This document shows positions 1-8,271 of a stretch of 23,135 bases of DNA, in pieces. The translations under genes and the position numbers were made by a program. The stretch comes from a virus. Location: IMG/VR virus record IMGVR_UViG_3300021137_000105, positions 1 through 23,135 of that record, one strand, 5' to 3'. The notes under the pieces were generated by a model, which saw nothing but the letters and a program-made list of their open reading frames with translations, had not been told where the DNA came from and ran no database searches. The stretch's first letter is position 1. Every line of letters starts with the position of its first letter.

Positions 1-46
1 GCAGCTCTAGCCGAATACGATTGTATAAGTTTGTAATCCAGTTCAT
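1..46 (-). CDS. 5' end of next gene (cut by window edge)
   Basis: An ATG at 44-46 opens a reading frame that runs off the left edge; only about 15 codons are visible (MNWITNLYNRIRLEL). A good Shine-Dalgarno-like AAAGGAAAC lies a few bases upstream, and the start is one base past the stop of the upstream gene, the same tight spacing seen along the whole operon. No function can be read from so short a piece. It shows only that the operon continues beyond the window. Confidence 0.6.
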   Translation of the reverse strand, partial: MNWITNLYNRIRLEL

Positions 47-47
47 G

Positions 48-1091
48 TTAGTTTCCTTTTTCTAATCTTTGTATTTGTTGTTCCTGATAGTCTGGATCTT
101 GCCAGCTGTATGGATATTCTGCTTGACTTGTACTAGTGCGTATACCAGTAACATCAAGCCGAGTATTTAACTCAGCCCATATAGCCAGGTAATCTTCTGT
201 GCCAAAGCTACGCCGGAGATCAACTTGCCCTACCTTAGGATGTCCTATAGTTAAACTTTTATCTTCTGGGTCAAATCCATTCGTAATCAGCCATTCGCGA
301 AACTCTGTTAATTGTTTTATTTGAAAGGGAAAGGCCCCAGGATTGTTGGCCCATTCTATGTCAAAATCACCAGCTGCTTCTGTCTGCGACTTTAGTGTTT
401 GAGTAGTTAATTCGTCGATGCGGCTGTCACGCCCTTCGTCGTTGAACACTTCATAATGATGTTTGCCCACGGCCTTGTTTACACCCACATACACACCACC
501 TAGACTACGGTTAATAGTCGCTATACCGAACAGCTCATAGTCCTCTTCGGTTAGCACAAAGCGTGGTGCATTTAGCCAACACATCAGCTGGCTGGGTCGT
601 TGCCATTCTGGTTGAGTGTGCTTTTTACGCCAGCTTAACGCCCATGATTCAAACTCATGACACAGTAGATTAAGTTGACGGATATGCCAGCGTACTGTGC
701 TATCAGCCCACTTATAGTAAGTGCTGATCGCGCCACTAACACCCTGCAGGTCTTCAAAGTAACGATGCAAGTGGTTGAACTTGTTGTGTATTAACCCGTG
801 CGCTGAGTCTATACAAGTTTCAATGGTAAACACATCGTCAATTTGATAGCCGATCTCGGCCGCATTTATAGCAGCTATGCTAGTGTTGATCTGTTCTATT
901 AGGTATGAGCCGTTGCGTGGCCCTTCAGCAAACCCTAAGAAGCAGTAGTTCTTTTCAAGATGATAGTTGTTAGCTATTAAGTTGTTTAAAGCAGCTAACC
1001 ATCGCCGACTTAAACTGTTATCGTAGACATTGATGTATACTGTCAAGTCCCCTAAGTCCACCTCTACTACATCAAGTAATAATTTGTTCAT
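48..1091 (-). CDS. Conserved hypothetical phage protein, 347 aa
   Basis: I do not recognise a functional family. The protein opens with a beta-rich stretch, followed by segments such as YDNSLSRRWLAALN and NYHLEKNYCFLGF near residues 23-54. A His/Tyr-rich middle (HNKFNHLHRYFEDLQG) and a Trp-rich region follow. I see no signal peptide or membrane segment. The chosen ATG has an AAGGAA ribosome site and overlaps the end of the upstream radical SAM gene by 20 nt, so the two are probably translated together. Similar-looking proteins of unknown role seem familiar from marine T4-like phages, but that is recollection, not a search. Its place at the end of the radical SAM cluster makes it a candidate accessory or partner protein. 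The seven-or-more conserved-looking Trp and His residues do not form a motif I can name. Confidence 0.85.
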   Translation of the reverse strand: MNKLLLDVVEVDLGDLTVYINVYDNSLSRRWLAALNNLIANNYHLEKNYCFLGFAEGPRNGSYLIEQINTSIAAINAAEIGYQIDDVFTIETCIDSAHGLIHNKFNHLHRYFEDLQGVSGAISTYYKWADSTVRWHIRQLNLLCHEFESWALSWRKKHTQPEWQRPSQLMCWLNAPRFVLTEEDYELFGIATINRSLGGVYVGVNKAVGKHHYEVFNDEGRDSRIDELTTQTLKSQTEAAGDFDIEWANNPGAFPFQIKQLTEFREWLITNGFDPEDKSLTIGHPKVGQVDLRRSFGTEDYLAIWAELNTRLDVTGIRTSTSQAEYPYSWQDPDYQEQQIQRLEKGN

Positions 1092-2367
1092 ACCATTCCT
1101 TTATTTCCGTATCCGCACTTACGATATCTGCCAGTGTATATGCGTCGTTGCGTATGCGCTCTAGTTCGAGTATACGCTGTTTACCCCGAGAAATTTGCGC
1201 TTGGGCTTCGCCTGGCCATTGTTCTTCAAATGTAGGTCTATGCTTTAGCTGTAGGACTACGCTCTTCAGGGCCCCATCTGGTAGATCAGCTGTCAATTCA
1301 TCGACCAGGCGATCTAGTATGTGTCGGGGTAAGGCCATTGGGCTTAAGATAATATCTGGTGTAAAGCTGAATATGACCTTGGCCAAGATGTCCACATCAA
1401 GATTGTCGGCCAGCTGCTGTATGCGGGTCACTTCAAATAACCCCGGCAATGTCAAGGTAAAGTCTATACGCATTTGCCTACGGTTACGGGCCTGCGCTAG
1501 GCCCTGCTTGAAGTTTGCTAACCATTGCGCATAGTCAAGACCTGTGCGTATATACTCTCCTGTTCTTCCAGTACCGTCCAGGCTAGCACAGATCTGCCAG
1601 TTGCGTAGGTGGGCCAAGATGTCCCGGTAAAGGTTAACACCCCGATAATCAACCCTGCTAAGATTAGTATTGTAACGGGCATACACACGATCGCCGTCGC
1701 CTTGTGCTACTATTTGCTGCATATAGCGCCAATGCTGTTCGTACATCAAGGGTTCACCACCCACCCAGTATACTTCCTCTACACGATGTTCAGCAACAGC
1801 AGCAGCGAACTCTTGCTCAATTTGTGTATCTTGGAATTGACTTATTTGTTCTCTTACAGCGGGCAGCATCCATGCGTTTTTAGGATTAGCCCAGTCCGTC
1901 ATCGCGTTGGCTCGCTGTTCCGTTTCCCAACTGCTGCTTAACATATCACCACACATACGGCATTTAAAGTTACATAGGTTACTAAAACGATAGTCCCAGC
2001 TTATGGGTTTAGCAGTGGTATACCCTGTGTCATCTGTGGCAGCGAGCACTTCATCGCGTCTATGCCCAAACATACGATTAAAGTAACTACGGTAAACATC
2101 AGTGTTTAGCAGCTTTTCATTGCATACTGCGCATTCGGGCAACTCTTCATTGGCCAGCATTCTGCGGCGGACGCTGCGCATGTGCTCGCTGTTCCAGTGT
2201 TGGTCCAGGGTGATAGGTTGGTAGCTGCCCGAGCCTGGAGCCGTGTCTATATACTGTGTAAAACTTTGCGCAGGTTCGCGGCTAGCACAGCATAGTCTAC
2301 GCTCTGTTTGTGGGCTAAGATATGTATGTACCCAAGGAGCCAGGCACAGTCGATCAGGTGTTGACAT
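1072..2367 (-). CDS. Radical SAM protein with N-terminal SPASM/twitch-like domain
   Basis: This 431-residue radical SAM enzyme is predicted to bind a 4Fe-4S cluster through C132, C136 and C139 (CNFKCRMC) and cleave S-adenosylmethionine. A GGEP motif at about 203-206 fits the SAM-binding strand, and SLDG further on is typical of SPASM-type family members. Before the core lies a cysteine module: C8 in CLAPW, the pair C26-C27, then W58 followed by C79 and C82. This is the pattern of a SPASM or twitch auxiliary cluster domain, but at the N-terminus instead of the C-terminus. I recall this arrangement being annotated as 'twitch domain-containing radical SAM protein'. The start ATG overlaps the end of the upstream glycosyltransferase-like gene by 14 nt. 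The substrate is unknown. SPASM proteins usually modify peptides, so a protein target is plausible. Confidence 0.92.
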   Translation of the reverse strand: MSTPDRLCLAPWVHTYLSPQTERRLCCASREPAQSFTQYIDTAPGSGSYQPITLDQHWNSEHMRSVRRRMLANEELPECAVCNEKLLNTDVYRSYFNRMFGHRRDEVLAATDDTGYTTAKPISWDYRFSNLCNFKCRMCGDMLSSSWETEQRANAMTDWANPKNAWMLPAVREQISQFQDTQIEQEFAAAVAEHRVEEVYWVGGEPLMYEQHWRYMQQIVAQGDGDRVYARYNTNLSRVDYRGVNLYRDILAHLRNWQICASLDGTGRTGEYIRTGLDYAQWLANFKQGLAQARNRRQMRIDFTLTLPGLFEVTRIQQLADNLDVDILAKVIFSFTPDIILSPMALPRHILDRLVDELTADLPDGALKSVVLQLKHRPTFEEQWPGEAQAQISRGKQRILELERIRNDAYTLADIVSADTEIKEWYEQIIT

Positions 2368-3286
2368 AGTCTAATATTGGCGTAATAATGTTGTCGATAA
2401 ACATCTGCTGAACTCTATCAGCATTGTAAAACAAGTTGTGATTATGTCTGAGTTTTTCCCCGGTTAACTTGTCGTACGCTTGCTCTTTAAAGTTTTGAAC
2501 ATTATCTACAATCTGAGCTAGTCGTGTGGGTTGGTCTTCTACAGTGTCGTAGCTTTCATCAAATAAGTTTTCAAATGTTTCAAACCCTAGCTCATGCAAG
2601 TATGCCAGTGTACCTGTTTGCCCAAACACTACAAAGGGATGATAAAATGATATGGGTTTAAATGTTTTTTCCGATACTTTAACTGGATACTTACTGTAAG
2701 TTACTGTTTCTGATACTATGGTAAAGTATGTACTGTCATACCATTCTGGCGTAAAGTAGCGTTGAAATATACCTTCTGATTCTTCTAAATCGTTTGGTAA
2801 TCGACGACCTAGATCAATAACACTGTATAACAGTTGATCTAATACTGGCTCTAATGCCGCTAGTAATTGTCGACGGTGTGGTTTTAATTGTCTAATAGCC
2901 AAGAATGCTCGATGTGTATACTGTTTATTAGGCTGATAATTTTGATATCCTTGTGTAATCCACAGGTAGTATTCATTGATCCACATGTAGTTTTTAGCTG
3001 ACCATACATATGCTTGTCCTTTGTATCGTTCAGCTAGTATGTCCGATACTTGCCACTCTATTAGATTATCAACAATAAGTCTGCTACCCGAGTTAACCAA
3101 GTCCGTATACCAAGTATTAACAAAGTTTGAATTGGTCATTACACAGTACTCCTTGGCGTTGTAGTTTTGAGCAGGATCGTAGTCAACAATATCAAAGTAG
3201 TTGGCAAATATTGGACGCAGGTAGTGTTGGTTAAGCACCACCCGGTCCTGATCATTAACAAGTATTCGAGGTTTAATTTGGTCCAT
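2354..3286 (-). CDS. Glycosyltransferase-like protein, EK-x-F-KP family (copy 4)
   Basis: This 310-residue protein shares two blocks with three other genes in the window. The first is L-K-P-H-R at 134-138 followed by a leucine-rich helix. The second is VSEKTFKPISFYHPFVVFG at about 204-222, followed by LGFETF and DESYD at 233-247. The second block resembles the donor-binding C-terminal half of GT10-type fucosyltransferases and related GT-B enzymes (E-K plus a conserved K/P, then a small glycine-bounded strand). I therefore call it glycosyltransferase-like; catalysis is not proven. It is the shortest of the four copies, with a compact N-terminal half. It sits between two radical SAM genes and overlaps both by 14 nt, which suggests co-expression. 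Confidence 0.8.
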   Translation of the reverse strand: MDQIKPRILVNDQDRVVLNQHYLRPIFANYFDIVDYDPAQNYNAKEYCVMTNSNFVNTWYTDLVNSGSRLIVDNLIEWQVSDILAERYKGQAYVWSAKNYMWINEYYLWITQGYQNYQPNKQYTHRAFLAIRQLKPHRRQLLAALEPVLDQLLYSVIDLGRRLPNDLEESEGIFQRYFTPEWYDSTYFTIVSETVTYSKYPVKVSEKTFKPISFYHPFVVFGQTGTLAYLHELGFETFENLFDESYDTVEDQPTRLAQIVDNVQNFKEQAYDKLTGEKLRHNHNLFYNADRVQQMFIDNIITPILDYVNT

Positions 3287-4493
3287 TATATTCTATTAAT
3301 TTAGCAAATTCTGGTTCTACCAGTGCTAAGTTTTGGTTGCGCCTACGATCTAAGTTGGCTATTTCTCTACGCATGTTTGACCCGTCTAAACTGACACCTG
3401 CGTTCATAAAGTCTACTATGCGATTGAACTCCTGCTGCGCTGCGTCGCTGACGCTCCCGCAGCTGCGTAGTTGGGTAGTGATAGCAGCCTTGGCTCGCTC
3501 GGGTAAGGTACTAATACTAAAGTAGTAGGCTTCGTGCATCATATTCCAGTAGATGTAGTCAAATCCTTGGCTGTAGTTCCAACGGGCCAGTTCCTCTAAG
3601 TAGTAGACATTAAACACATTAACAGTGCTGCATACCTGTAAGCGTATATTAGGATATTGGTCTCTTAACTGTTTAAATCTAGCTATGTTAGCCGCTACTT
3701 CTGGCCATACAGCATTAGATCGCTGATACTCAAATCGTGCGCCTACATCATCTATACTAAATGCTATCTCTACTAGTTTAAAGTGAGACCATATTTTTTC
3801 TGCACCTTCTGGATACTGTGTTCCGTTGGTGTTATAGTGGATCTCTATGCGGCTAGCCAGGCCTCGATTGACTAGTCCCTGTAGCATGTTAAAGTGCTCT
3901 TGAATCATAAAGGGCTCGCCACCGGTAAACTCTATATACTTAATCTGATCTACTACTTGATCTATTTCTGTCCAAAAGCTGAGATTTTCTCTAGGCCAAG
4001 CGCCTTGACGTAGCATTTGATAGTGGTGATTAGTTTTACGATCTATATTAGCACTAAGATTGTTTAGTTCCTCGGCGGCAAATGTACTACTAGACCAAGA
4101 ACCACATATACGGCATTTAAGATTACATATATTGCCCAGTTTAAGATCAAGAAACATCAATGGTTTGGCATCTATGGTCCAGTCTGTGTCGGGGATCATA
4201 TGCTTAAGACGATCTAGTGTATGCATGCGTTTACTAGTGCGCCCACTCCGCTCTTCTCTAAAACACTTACGGCATGTTTGTGGTTGTTTCCGATCTATAA
4301 ACTCTTGGCGCAACTTACGCATACTATCGCTGTTTTGTATGGTACTAAATTTAGCTGTAGCTAGATTAAACTTTTCTCCTGCGTCGTCTACTAGCTCATC
4401 TTCAGCTAAACAACAAGGGCGTACAGTGCCTACAGGGCTAGTTTCAAGACTAACCCAAGGTAATACACAGAATTGATCGTGTGGTATGTTCAC
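3273..4493 (-). CDS. Radical SAM protein with N-terminal SPASM/twitch-like domain
   Basis: This 406-residue protein has its radical SAM cluster motif at C123, C127 and C130 (CNLKCRIC) and a GGEPF motif at 191-195. The N-terminal module is FCVLPW with C9, the pair C27-C28 in RPCC, and C74-x-x-C77 preceded by an M-R-x-L-R segment. This is a clear SPASM-like cysteine layout placed before the core. A second small feature is FSIDD, the family's usual S-(I/L)-D turn, near residue 245. The ATG start overlaps the upstream radical SAM stop by 4 nt (ATGA). It is most like the 4490-5809 and 1072-2367 products, sharing the PW and CC signature, and less like the other two radical SAM proteins here. Its substrate is unknown. 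Confidence 0.92.
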   Translation of the reverse strand: MNIPHDQFCVLPWVSLETSPVGTVRPCCLAEDELVDDAGEKFNLATAKFSTIQNSDSMRKLRQEFIDRKQPQTCRKCFREERSGRTSKRMHTLDRLKHMIPDTDWTIDAKPLMFLDLKLGNICNLKCRICGSWSSSTFAAEELNNLSANIDRKTNHHYQMLRQGAWPRENLSFWTEIDQVVDQIKYIEFTGGEPFMIQEHFNMLQGLVNRGLASRIEIHYNTNGTQYPEGAEKIWSHFKLVEIAFSIDDVGARFEYQRSNAVWPEVAANIARFKQLRDQYPNIRLQVCSTVNVFNVYYLEELARWNYSQGFDYIYWNMMHEAYYFSISTLPERAKAAITTQLRSCGSVSDAAQQEFNRIVDFMNAGVSLDGSNMRREIANLDRRRNQNLALVEPEFAKLIEYNGPN

Positions 4494-5809
4494 TTGAGAG
4501 GTATCCTTAGTTCTTTAGGGCGGAACTCTGCAATTGCCTCTAGTTCTGGTACTACTGCCAGAAGACTTTCACTACGACTCCAATCAAGATCGTTAACTGT
4601 CTGCCAGAAGTTCTTGAGCAAATGACTGTTGTCCGTGGCCATCATAAAAGCAATGGCAGCTTCAAATCCGCCGAGTGCTCGATGTATAGGATCTTTATCT
4701 TGTAGCCACTTGATGTGATCTTCAAAGTCCTGCTTAAACTTGAGTTTAATTGTTTTGGGCAGTATATCTATTCTATAGTTGTCCGGGCCCTGTAAGATGT
4801 TTAAGTTAAAGTCTTTGGCCTCAATAAATCCCGACTCTACCATATAGCGGTGGAATCGAGTAAAGTTCCATATATTCATTATACTCAGCGTGGGACTAAT
4901 CATAAAGTCTATATGCGGGCATTCACGTTTAAGATCACGTATGTTTTGTTCAACCTGCGCCCAGTCTGTTCCTGAGCGTATAATAGCCGCACGGTCGCCC
5001 ATGTCATCTAAACTAGCAGCCACGCATATAGTGGGAAAATGTTTCCATAGATCTAATACGCTTTGCTTTTTAAATTTAAGTTCAGTCAGGTTAGTATTGT
5101 AGACTAAACGTACACGAGTATTGCCTTTTTCTATTAATAGCTTAAGAATACGATTATGTTCTTCCATAATAAGCGGTTCGCCACCGGCAAAATATATTTG
5201 ATCCAGGTGCGGAACATGCTCTTGCATTTGCTCCCAGACATCTTCTTCATGTCTACCCGCAAATTGTACACGGGGCCTAAGTTCTCGACCCCATAGCTTA
5301 ACATCATCGTCATACCAACGTGAGCTAAAGATACTACCACAGCTACGACACTTTAAGTTACATATATTACTAAAGCGTACATCCCAATAGTGTAACTGCA
5401 TATTGGGCAATGTACCATCGGGTCGTGTTTCGTTGATCTCTGCTATATGATGCCCAAAGCTCTTGTTTGAATTGTTACGCATACTGGCAAAGTCTGCACC
5501 TTCTTGCTCGTAACAGTCGCCGCATTCCTGACATGGTTGATCCGCTAGCATGTTACGACGCATGGCTCGCATGGGCTCATCGTTCCAGATTTCGCGCATG
5601 GATTTTTCTTTAAAGTTACCAATTGGGTGTGCGGCTTTGCCCAGGCAACAGGGATAAGCGCGACCGTCTGGCCAAGCGTGTAAGTGTATCCAAGGTAACA
5701 TACAAAACGTATCCGACTCTAACAGTTTATAGCGTTGATCTTCTGTGAGTTCTTCTAATTTGATATAGTTAGGTATGCGGTCTTTCCAATTGTAATTGCT
5801 TAAACTCAT
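4490..5809 (-). CDS. Radical SAM protein with N-terminal SPASM/twitch-like domain
   Basis: The 439-residue product starts at the ATG that overlaps the upstream stop by 4 nt (ATGA). A second in-frame ATG five codons earlier, at 5824, is possible, and neither has a clear ribosome site, so translational coupling is likely. The radical SAM motif is C150, C154, C157 (CNLKCRSC), followed by a GGEP motif. The N-terminal module is the most SPASM-like in the window: FCMLPW with C36, YPCC with C54-C55, then an M-R-E-I-W-N segment and a cysteine group at C93, C96 and C99. M-R-E-I-W-N is close to the 'SLxEIWNS' signature seen in ordinary C-terminal SPASM domains. A roughly 35-residue leader with mixed charge precedes the module. 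Confidence 0.92.
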   Translation of the reverse strand: MSLSNYNWKDRIPNYIKLEELTEDQRYKLLESDTFCMLPWIHLHAWPDGRAYPCCLGKAAHPIGNFKEKSMREIWNDEPMRAMRRNMLADQPCQECGDCYEQEGADFASMRNNSNKSFGHHIAEINETRPDGTLPNMQLHYWDVRFSNICNLKCRSCGSIFSSRWYDDDVKLWGRELRPRVQFAGRHEEDVWEQMQEHVPHLDQIYFAGGEPLIMEEHNRILKLLIEKGNTRVRLVYNTNLTELKFKKQSVLDLWKHFPTICVAASLDDMGDRAAIIRSGTDWAQVEQNIRDLKRECPHIDFMISPTLSIMNIWNFTRFHRYMVESGFIEAKDFNLNILQGPDNYRIDILPKTIKLKFKQDFEDHIKWLQDKDPIHRALGGFEAAIAFMMATDNSHLLKNFWQTVNDLDWSRSESLLAVVPELEAIAEFRPKELRIPLK

Positions 5810-7137
5810 AATGTTGTATACCATTCAGCTAATGCTGGAAATGTTTTAGTAAAGTTCTTGTTACGGCGTTGGTCGTATTGTGTGTAAAATTGCTTAAAGT
5901 CGTTGAGCAAACTAGGCATGTCAAAGGTGTCAGAGTGTGGAGTCTTGACTACGTCTAAGTAATCAATCAAGCGTTGTAAATGATTAACTTCGTGCTCGTG
6001 CATATATGGATTATTACGGTTGCGATCTAAGAAGTCTTGTAACCGATCTTTATAGTCGGTACGCAACGTGTCTGGCAATACTAACGGGCTTTGGAAGCTG
6101 GGAAAGCGTAGAATATTTAAAGTAAAGCTCACACGCTCACGTCCGTACATTTGCTTAAACTCTAGCAATTGATATAACAAGCTAGGCAAACTATCCAGGC
6201 ATAATGCGTTGATAGTAGCCATACAATGTACTGCTCTTATACGGTCGCTATCTAGTAACTTCTGCACATTTGCTATCCAAGCAGTATAGTCTAATCCATC
6301 GCGAATATACTCTGCTTGATTATAAACACTTTCTTGACTGGTATAAATGTCTACCGCTAATCCTTCTACACTATCTAGTAGTCGGTCAACATCTATTTCT
6401 CGGCCCAGATTACTGTTAATAGCCAATCTAGTTGTGCTACGGCCGCGGTTGTTTTTAAACCAATCTAATAGCTTCCAGGTCTCACCCGACATTAACGGCT
6501 CACCACCGGTGATTCTTAGCTCTTGAAGAGTCTGGTGAAGATCAGTTTCCCACCAAGCAAAAAACGCTTCGCTGTAGGGATTAACTTCATTAAACCGGTA
6601 TAGTTGAGCACTATCATGAGTGTGAGTAAAGTGCCCACGCCCATCAGACACCAAGGACTCATAAGGACCGTTGGATCGTATGTCTTTGACCCATGTACTA
6701 GAGAAAGCAGGGTTACAATAGCTACAAGCAAATTGGCAAGTGCGATCGAATGCGATTTCAAGTGTGCGAAGATTGACATCTTCTTGGTGTGGTTTTGTGT
6801 ATGCTTCATCAAGGGCCTCTATAGGGTAAATTTTACTTTTATACACACGGTCGCTAACGGCATCGCGACCCATGTCTTCAATTTTCCAGCAGTATTCACA
6901 ACCCTTGGGGCGGTTGCCTAACTGCATGTTCAATCGATCTATTTTCTTTTCTACTGTATTGTGTATAGCACCAGGATTCTCATCGAGTGCTGATAAGTCT
7001 ATTTTGTGAGCAGGAGGGTGATGACAGCTTGTGCTCATACCACTTCCTAACCATATAGTAGCGTTGTACCATTTGGCCGCACAGAAGCTGGCACTTTTTG
7101 TGTCTAAAATTTGTTGTTTAAATTCCAAATCATTCAT
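5806..7137 (-). CDS. Radical SAM protein, variant N-terminal Cys module (KW/HPP type)
   Basis: This 443-residue protein carries the radical SAM motif at C134, C138, C141 (CQFACSYC) and TGGEPLM at about 210-216. Its N-terminal module differs from the three radical SAM genes downstream. FCAAKW with C19 replaces C-x-x-P-W, and a single cysteine in SCHHPP (C38) replaces the CC pair. C80 and C83 in CEYCW complete it. A Trp-rich block (AFFAWW) precedes the GGEP motif. The 10291-11712 product has the same variant, so the two form one subfamily. The start has no visible Shine-Dalgarno and lies 5 nt after a TATAAT box, so it may be read from a leaderless mRNA. The stop overlaps the next radical SAM start (ATGA). 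Confidence 0.92.
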   Translation of the reverse strand: MNDLEFKQQILDTKSASFCAAKWYNATIWLGSGMSTSCHHPPAHKIDLSALDENPGAIHNTVEKKIDRLNMQLGNRPKGCEYCWKIEDMGRDAVSDRVYKSKIYPIEALDEAYTKPHQEDVNLRTLEIAFDRTCQFACSYCNPAFSSTWVKDIRSNGPYESLVSDGRGHFTHTHDSAQLYRFNEVNPYSEAFFAWWETDLHQTLQELRITGGEPLMSGETWKLLDWFKNNRGRSTTRLAINSNLGREIDVDRLLDSVEGLAVDIYTSQESVYNQAEYIRDGLDYTAWIANVQKLLDSDRIRAVHCMATINALCLDSLPSLLYQLLEFKQMYGRERVSFTLNILRFPSFQSPLVLPDTLRTDYKDRLQDFLDRNRNNPYMHEHEVNHLQRLIDYLDVVKTPHSDTFDMPSLLNDFKQFYTQYDQRRNKNFTKTFPALAEWYTTL

Positions 7138-7142
7138 ATATT

Positions 7143-7171
7143 ATTATAACACATTAATAGAAATTTTGCAA
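7143..7171 (-). promoter_or_regulatory. Sigma70-type promoter immediately before a start codon
   Basis: Read on the minus strand, TTGCAA (7166-7171), a 17-nt spacer and TATAAT (7143-7148) form a near-consensus bacterial promoter in the short gap between two genes. The -10 box ends only 5 nt before the ATG at 7137, so transcription would begin at or next to the start codon. No ribosome site is present. It could drive the last six genes of the cluster separately. AT-rich chance occurrence cannot be excluded. Confidence 0.5.
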
Positions 7172-7175
7172 AGAT

Positions 7176-8231
7176 TTATTGAAATAGATTCTTTGTTTTA
7201 TACTGTTGCTCTTTGGCAAATTCGTAATACCGAACTCGATTGAACTGTATGTCAGGTAACATTGCTGTATACAAATCCATAAGTTCGGCATTAGTTTTAG
7301 CCGCAAGATACCGTAATACTTCTACTGTGGTTGCGTGAACATCTGGATTAGTTTCAACATCGATATGCCCCCAATGATGATTAAAAGTTTTAAATCCGTT
7401 ATTCCTTAACCACTGATATATGCTTGTTTGTCCGTGTATTAAAAATGGGCGTAACCCTATAATCGGCTTCCACATTTTTTCCGTAATGAATCTAGGTTTC
7501 CATGAGTCAAATTCAGTTTCGCTTACTACATTAAGTAAGCATGTTCGCCATATGTCTAACCGACCTAGTGTCACTAAGTCGTTTGGTATGCCACCAAATT
7601 CATCGTGCTTGCCGTTGTGTTTATAATCAGCTGGATCATCGTCAATGGTTAACACTATAGGTATCTCGTCGCCCTCGGTCCAATCATAGTCGTGATTATC
7701 GTTTGACCCTAATGTTACTATGCCACGCTCAAGCAAATTCTCTTTAATTAATCTTTTTGTTAACTCTAATCGATGTGGCCGTGGTTTTCGTTGATATAAT
7801 AAAAATGCTTTATCAAATATGGTTGGTGATATTTCTTCTTCGGTGTACCCCGGACTTTTTTGTGCAGTAATAAACGAATGGAAGTTCCATTCAAATGGGC
7901 TATCAGCGTACATGCCTATTAAATAGGTATTTTGAATATGTAATCCTGTTTGTATTGTTTCAACATCCTGATCTCTTAGATACATAGGATCTATTACAGA
8001 TAATAGAAATAAATTATCATATGAATCGCCGTTGTTAATTAGTTCGTTAACTCGAGTCCAGTTATTATTGTTATTAATAAATCCAGGACCAAACCAAGTA
8101 GTATTAATTAGTAGATTCTTTTGTTCTGGAAAGTGCTGTTTGATTTGTTCTGCGGTTGAATTGAATATGTCAATTTCTTCTGGGCCGTATTGCCACGATT
8201 CTGGGAAGGTTGTTCCTATAACTGTTATCAT
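7176..8231 (-). CDS. Glycosyltransferase-like protein, EK-x-W-KP family (copy 3)
   Basis: This 351-residue member of the window's four-copy family shows both family blocks clearly. The first is QRKPRPHR at 147-154 with a following LLERG helix. The second is FITEKMWKPIIGLRPFLIHG at 248-267, then NNGFKTF at 277-283. The C-terminal block resembles GT10 or other GT-B donor-binding halves, and the upstream half would hold the acceptor side; this is family analogy, not proof. An acidic segment (IDDDP near 196-200) lies between the blocks. The gene has 40 nt upstream with only a weak ribosome site, and it is followed by the promoter-bearing gap at 7138-7175. Confidence 0.8.
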   Translation of the reverse strand: MITVIGTTFPESWQYGPEEIDIFNSTAEQIKQHFPEQKNLLINTTWFGPGFINNNNNWTRVNELINNGDSYDNLFLLSVIDPMYLRDQDVETIQTGLHIQNTYLIGMYADSPFEWNFHSFITAQKSPGYTEEEISPTIFDKAFLLYQRKPRPHRLELTKRLIKENLLERGIVTLGSNDNHDYDWTEGDEIPIVLTIDDDPADYKHNGKHDEFGGIPNDLVTLGRLDIWRTCLLNVVSETEFDSWKPRFITEKMWKPIIGLRPFLIHGQTSIYQWLRNNGFKTFNHHWGHIDVETNPDVHATTVEVLRYLAAKTNAELMDLYTAMLPDIQFNRVRYYEFAKEQQYKTKNLFQ

Positions 8232-8271
8232 TGTTTATTACTTTCGGAAGGGATTTTGTAAGATACTATAT

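Noticed and set aside
1148-1941. Plus-strand reading frames over the first radical SAM gene
   Set aside because: They lie opposite a gene with clear motifs, lack ribosome sites and read as Cys/Arg/Ser-rich shadow sequence.
5134-5340. Short minus-strand frame within the 4490-5809 radical SAM gene
   Set aside because: It is an out-of-frame shadow inside a gene with strong motifs and has no ribosome site.
8232-8271. Promoter in the 40-nt gap before 7176-8231
   Set aside because: AT-rich with an ATTAAATATA stretch, but no spaced -35/-10 pair and only a one-sided match to a late box.
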